From contig NZ_JALCYY010000025.1 of the NCBI RefSeq assembly GCF_022690685.1, positions 21,938 to 78,954 on the forward strand: a stretch of DNA of 57,017 nucleotides, in the 5' to 3' direction. Both the position numbers and the translations under genes were made by a program. This document shows, in pieces, positions 53,876 through 57,017 of this stretch. Each line of letters begins with the position of its first letter. Within the stretch, counting starts at the first letter, position 1. The DNA comes from Anaeromyxobacter terrae (GTDB lineage: Bacteria; Myxococcota; Myxococcia; Myxococcales; Anaeromyxobacteraceae). The notes beneath the pieces are model-generated. The model saw only the letters and a list, made by a program, of their open reading frames with translations, did no database searches and was not told where the DNA came from.

Positions 53876-54997
53876 ATGCCCCCCACGCGCATCCTCAACG
53901 TCAACGACCGTACTGCCGCCCGCTACCTCGTCTCCCGCATGCTCCGCAGCGCGGCCTTCGAGGTGGACGAGGTCGAGACGGGCGAGGAAGCCCTCGCGGC
54001 CGTCGCGGCGGCCCTGCCCGACGCGGTGGTCCTCGACGTGCGGCTCCCCGGCATCGACGGGTACGAGGTCTGCCGCCGGCTGAAGGCGTCCGCCGCCACC
54101 TCCTCCGTCCCGGTGCTCCTCACCTCCGCCGCGCTGGTGGACTCCGGCGACCGCGTCCACGGGCTCGAGGCCGGCGCGGACGCCTACCTCGTCCAGCCGT
54201 TCGAGCCGGCCGAGCTCGTCGCGCTCCTGCGCGCCCTCCTCCGCACGCACGCCGCGGAGCGGCAGGCGCAGGCGCTCGCGGCCGAGCTCTCCGAGGCGGT
54301 GCGGGTGCGCGACGAGTTCATGGCGGTCGCCTCGCACGAGCTCAAGACGCCGATCACGAGCCTGCAGCTCCGGCTCGAGGCGCTCGGCCGCGAGCTCGCC
54401 GGCTGCGAACCGCGCCTCGCCGCGAAGCTCGACGCGGCGCTCCGCCAGACGGGACGGCTCGCAGGCCTCGTGGACGGCCTCCTCGACGTCTCGCGCATCG
54501 CCTCCGGGCACATGCGCCTCTCGCGCGAGGAGCTCGACCTCTCCCGCCTCTCGCGGGAGCTCGGCGCGCGGTTCGCGCCCGACGCGCGCCGCGCAGGCTG
54601 CCTCCTGTCCATCGTGGCCCCCGCGCCGGTCATCGGCCGGTTCGACCGGCTCCGCGTCGAGCAGCTCCTCTCGAGCCTGCTCTCGAACGCGCTCAAGTAC
54701 GGCGCCGGCAAGCCCGTGCACGTCGACGTGACGGCGGCCGAGGGCGTCGCCCGCCTCGAGGTGAGGGACGAGGGCATCGGCATCGACCCCGCGGACGTCG
54801 AGCGCGTCTTCGGCCGCTTCGAGCGGGCGGTCTCGCCGCGCAACTACGGCGGGCTCGGGCTCGGCCTATTCATCGCGCGCCAGATCGCCGAGGCGCACGG
54901 CGGCGCGATCGTCCTCAGCAGCCAGCCGGGCGAGGGGGCCCACTTCACCGTCGAGCTCCCGCTCGAGGCGGACGTCGTGGTCTCCGCGGGGACCTGA
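53876..54997 (+). CDS. Receiver-histidine kinase hybrid, cytosolic
   Basis: The 373-residue protein has an N-terminal receiver (RILNVNDRTAARYLVSRMLR, DAVVLDVRLPGIDGYEVCRRLK with the phospho-Asp, and YLVQPFEPAELVALL where Gln replaces the usual Lys). A HisKA domain follows (EFMAVASHELKTPITSLQLRLEAL, His in SHELKTP) and an ATPase domain (NALKYGAGKPVHVDV, DEGIGIDPADVERVFGRF, GGLGLGLFIARQI). No transmembrane helices, so it is a soluble switch that may be controlled by another kinase. The Lys-to-Gln change in the receiver is unusual. Confidence 0.88.
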   Translation: MPPTRILNVNDRTAARYLVSRMLRSAAFEVDEVETGEEALAAVAAALPDAVVLDVRLPGIDGYEVCRRLKASAATSSVPVLLTSAALVDSGDRVHGLEAGADAYLVQPFEPAELVALLRALLRTHAAERQAQALAAELSEAVRVRDEFMAVASHELKTPITSLQLRLEALGRELAGCEPRLAAKLDAALRQTGRLAGLVDGLLDVSRIASGHMRLSREELDLSRLSRELGARFAPDARRAGCLLSIVAPAPVIGRFDRLRVEQLLSSLLSNALKYGAGKPVHVDVTAAEGVARLEVRDEGIGIDPADVERVFGRFERAVSPRNYGGLGLGLFIARQIAEAHGGAIVLSSQPGEGAHFTVELPLEADVVVSAGT

Positions 54998-55040
54998 TGG
55001 CGCTGTCCGCGCCCCACGCCCGGGCGCGAGGGTCCGCGCG

Positions 55041-55226
55041 CTAGCTCTCGTCCTCGTCCGTCGCGACCGCCTCGCCGTACTCGATCGCGCAGCGCGCGCA
55101 GAACTCGTTCGGCGGCGGGGCCGACGGCACCGCGATGGTCTTCCCCTCGGCGCCGCAGACCTGGCAGCGGCCGGGCAGCTCCACCTCGCCCCGATCCACC
55201 GGGCTGTCCTTCGTCGTCTCCCTCAT
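55041..55226 (-). CDS. Small zinc-ribbon protein
   Basis: The 61-residue protein has two CxxC pairs: CQVCGAEGKTIAVPSAPPPNEFCARC. This spacing suits a zinc ribbon. The ATG overlaps the stop of the upstream gene (ATGA), so the two are translationally coupled. It is acidic at the C-terminus (GEAVATDEDES). Probably a partner or regulator of the upstream protein. Confidence 0.7.
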   Translation of the reverse strand: MRETTKDSPVDRGEVELPGRCQVCGAEGKTIAVPSAPPPNEFCARCAIEYGEAVATDEDES

Positions 55227-56335
55227 CCCCCACCTCGCTTCCCCTTCTTCGGGACGACCAGCCCGCGCGAGAGCCGCCGCAGCACGCGGTGGTGCTGCCG
55301 GCGCTTGTAGCGCTCGTGCGACGAGTCGCCCTCCTCGTTCCGCGCCGCGGTGGCGGCGTCGACGACCTGGAACTCGACGAGGGAGAACACGATCCGGCCG
55401 AGCTCGTCCGCCATGGGATCGAGCTGCGGCAGGAGATCGTCGATCCGCACGGGCAGGTCGACGACGAAGTTCAGGACCCGGAAGTCGCGGCCGCTGAACT
55501 CGTTCCGGCGCGCGGCCGGGTCGCGCCGCTCGAGGTCCGCAGGGAGCTGCAGCTCCGCGGCGATCGCCGGTCCGTGCGGGTGGGCGGCGAGCAGCTCCTG
55601 GAAGCGGACCAGGCTGTTCTGCGTCTGGCCGGGCACCGCGTAGTTGAACGGGAAGAGCGTCTGGGTGAGGTGCCACACGACCGGCGCGATCTGGTCGGTG
55701 CGCTCGGTCACGACCCGGTAGCGGACGCGGTCGAACACCTGGGCCGCGACGGACTCCTTCTTGGCGAGGAGCTTCGTGACGAGCGAGTCGCGCGACTTGG
55801 AGTTGCCGGCGAACTCGACCACCGGCAGGCCCGCCGCGCGCATCCGGTCCGCCTCGGTCATGATCCGCCGGTGCGCGCGCTGCGCGAGGTCGGACTCGCG
55901 GAGCGGCGTGCGGAACAGGAGCTCGCGCGCCTCGAGGTGGTGGATCACGTGCATCACCTTGAGCACGACGCAGGCGATCCGCCGGAAGCGCCGGGGATCG
56001 AGGGTCCCCGAGGCGAGGAGGAACAGGTCTCGGACGTCCTCCGGCTCGGCGACGGGCGCGGCGACGCGGTAGCCGAACACGGAGCGGAGGTACTCGACGG
56101 CCTGGGCGAGGATGGCGCGCAGGCGCCGCACGTCGCGGGCGTCGTCGTGGTCGAACTGGTTCAGGCGGAGGTAGGACTCCACCTCCGTCCGATCGCGGAA
56201 GTTGAGGCGGCGCCAGTCGATGACCGAGCCGCCGCGGAGGATCACGCGCAGCGCCTCGAGCTCGGCGATGCCCATCCGCTCGAGAGGTCGGTACCCGCCG
56301 GTGGGCGCCGGCGCGAGCTTCGTGTGCAACGCCAC
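55223..56335 (-). CDS. Uncharacterised protein, TIGR04552-like, with a RelA/SpoT-like segment
   Basis: The 370-residue protein resembles a family described mainly from myxobacteria that I recall as TIGR04552; the name is from memory. The region FAGNSKSRDSLVTKLLAKKESVAAQVFDRVRYRVVTERTDQ looks like the KxxxSxxxKxxxK...DxxxxRvvv pattern of RelA/SpoT-type nucleotidyltransferases. About 50 residues later comes NYAVPGQTQNSLVRF, similar in place to the YxxPK..GYxS block. Catalytic residues cannot be confirmed. It is coupled to the zinc-ribbon gene by ATGA. Cytosolic, no membrane segments. Confidence 0.7.
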   Translation of the reverse strand: MALHTKLAPAPTGGYRPLERMGIAELEALRVILRGGSVIDWRRLNFRDRTEVESYLRLNQFDHDDARDVRRLRAILAQAVEYLRSVFGYRVAAPVAEPEDVRDLFLLASGTLDPRRFRRIACVVLKVMHVIHHLEARELLFRTPLRESDLAQRAHRRIMTEADRMRAAGLPVVEFAGNSKSRDSLVTKLLAKKESVAAQVFDRVRYRVVTERTDQIAPVVWHLTQTLFPFNYAVPGQTQNSLVRFQELLAAHPHGPAIAAELQLPADLERRDPAARRNEFSGRDFRVLNFVVDLPVRIDDLLPQLDPMADELGRIVFSLVEFQVVDAATAARNEEGDSSHERYKRRQHHRVLRRLSRGLVVPKKGKRGGG

Positions 56336-56457
56336 CTCTCCTGGTCCGCGGGGTCCGCGGGACAGTGGCAGCGGCGCGCCCGCCGGTCAAGCCGGCCCGG
56401 CGGGCCGTCCGCGTGCTCGTCCGCTCGCTCGAGCCGGCGTCCGGCGCGGCATCCTGT

Positions 56458-56489
56458 CGCGGGGGCGCGCGCGACGCGCCACCCCCGCG
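56458..56489. terminator. Possible terminator hairpin
   Basis: CGCGGGGG and CCCCCGCG form an 8-bp stem around a GC-rich loop. It lies just after the stop of the minus-strand gene at 56502 and may end its transcript. No T-run follows. Confidence 0.4.
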
Positions 56490-56501
56490 ACGGCCGTCGG
56501 A

Positions 56502-57017
56502 TCAGAACCGGAACGGGAAGGTGACCTCCTGACCGCTCGTCGTGGAGCGGGGGAACTTGATGCTCTTCACGACGCCGGCGAGGCACTGGGCGAACTGGCC
56601 GCTCGCGAACTCGGGCGTGAGGCACTTGACGTCGCGCACCGAGCCGTCGGCGTTGATGAGCCAGCGCATCTTGAGCGTGCCGGTGGCCTCGGCGTCGCGC
56701 GCCTTCTGCTCCGACATGCAACGCTGCAGGCTGTCGATCCGCTGCGCGACCGCCTCGTTGATCTGCGCGGAGCTGAGCTTCGCGGGAAGCTCGCCGCCCG
56801 GGCGCGGGGGGACGTAGACGGACCGGCGGGAGGCGGTCGAGCCGCCGCCGAGCGCGTCGTCGAGGGCCGCGTCGTTCGACTCGAAGTCGAGCACGTCCTT
56901 CTTGCGGGCAGGGGCCGGCGCGGGGGTCGGCGCGGGCGCGGGCGGCGGCGTCGCCTGGGCGACGCGCGTCTCGCGCGGGCGCGCCGGGGGCGGCTCGCGC
57001 CGGACGGCGCGGGCGGG
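56502..57017 (-). CDS. AgmX/PglI C-terminal domain protein (N-terminus beyond window)
   Basis: The frame is open to the right edge, so the gene continues outside the window. Visible residues are a Pro/Ala-rich linker (PPPAPAPTPAPAPARKKD) and a TonB-like C-terminal domain with INEAVAQRIDSLQRCMSEQKARDAEATGTLKMRWLINADGSVRDVKC and FAQCLAGVVKSIKFP. Cysteines in LQRC, VKC and QC are typical of the AgmX/PglI C-terminal domain, named for gliding motility proteins of Myxococcus. A motility or envelope role is plausible but not shown. Confidence 0.82.
   Translation of the reverse strand, partial: PARAVRREPPPARPRETRVAQATPPPAPAPTPAPAPARKKDVLDFESNDAALDDALGGGSTASRRSVYVPPRPGGELPAKLSSAQINEAVAQRIDSLQRCMSEQKARDAEATGTLKMRWLINADGSVRDVKCLTPEFASGQFAQCLAGVVKSIKFPRSTTSGQEVTFPFRF

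Noticed and set aside
51097-53904. Long minus-strand frame opposite ffh and MEMO
   Set aside because: Both plus-strand genes are unmistakable; this frame is a GC artefact.

Overview
The window is very GC-rich and most of it reads like a chromosome of Myxococcota, probably a relative of Anaeromyxobacter. The clues are a multiheme c-type cytochrome lipoprotein beside a sigma-54 activator, an AgmX/PglI-type C-terminal domain protein, a roughly 550-residue Ffh with a basic tail, and many exported repeat proteins. This assignment is inference from gene content, not from a database match.

1-9.7 kb is accessory DNA, visibly less GC-extreme than the right half, with good Shine-Dalgarno sites. It encodes small-molecule and detoxification enzymes: an OsmC/Ohr fragment, two VOC proteins, a nitrilase fused to DUF302 followed by an amidase, an epoxide-hydrolase-like alpha/beta hydrolase, a zinc-free MDR oxidoreductase, an NTF2-like protein, a RibD/DHFR-like reductase and a DUF2200 protein. 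A perfect 25-bp direct repeat (1136-1160 and 5171-5195) brackets the VOC-nitrilase-amidase block.

10-15 kb holds a membrane protein, a sigma-54 enhancer-binding protein, a textbook -24/-12 promoter with palindromes upstream, a seven-heme lipoprotein cytochrome and a membrane-anchored prenyltransferase-like repeat protein. Together they look like a sigma-54-controlled respiratory or surface electron-transfer unit.

15-25.7 kb is a mosaic. It contains three exported proteins of unknown role, an intact REP-associated (RAYT-type) transposase with inverted repeat ends, at least three decayed pieces of the same element, a 5'-truncated phage ClpP-like protease and a tightly coupled set of small phage-like genes ending in a ribbon-helix-helix protein. 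It ends at tRNA-Pro(CGG). A T-arm-like sequence matching that tRNA at 21 of 24 positions lies at 15.27 kb, so this may be a tRNA-bounded island.

25.8-57 kb is mostly core-like. It includes a 13-repeat Ig-like surface lipoprotein, Xaa-Pro aminopeptidase, an M61 peptidase divergent from a BTAD/ATPase regulator, an orphan 3,5-diaminohexanoate dehydrogenase, the overlapping DUF4129-DUF4350-MoxR-DUF58-SpoIIM-RDD operon, tRNA-Leu(TAA), a DUF815 ATPase, Ffh, a MEMO-family protein, two-component proteins, and a coupled pair made of a zinc-ribbon protein and a protein with a RelA/SpoT-like segment.
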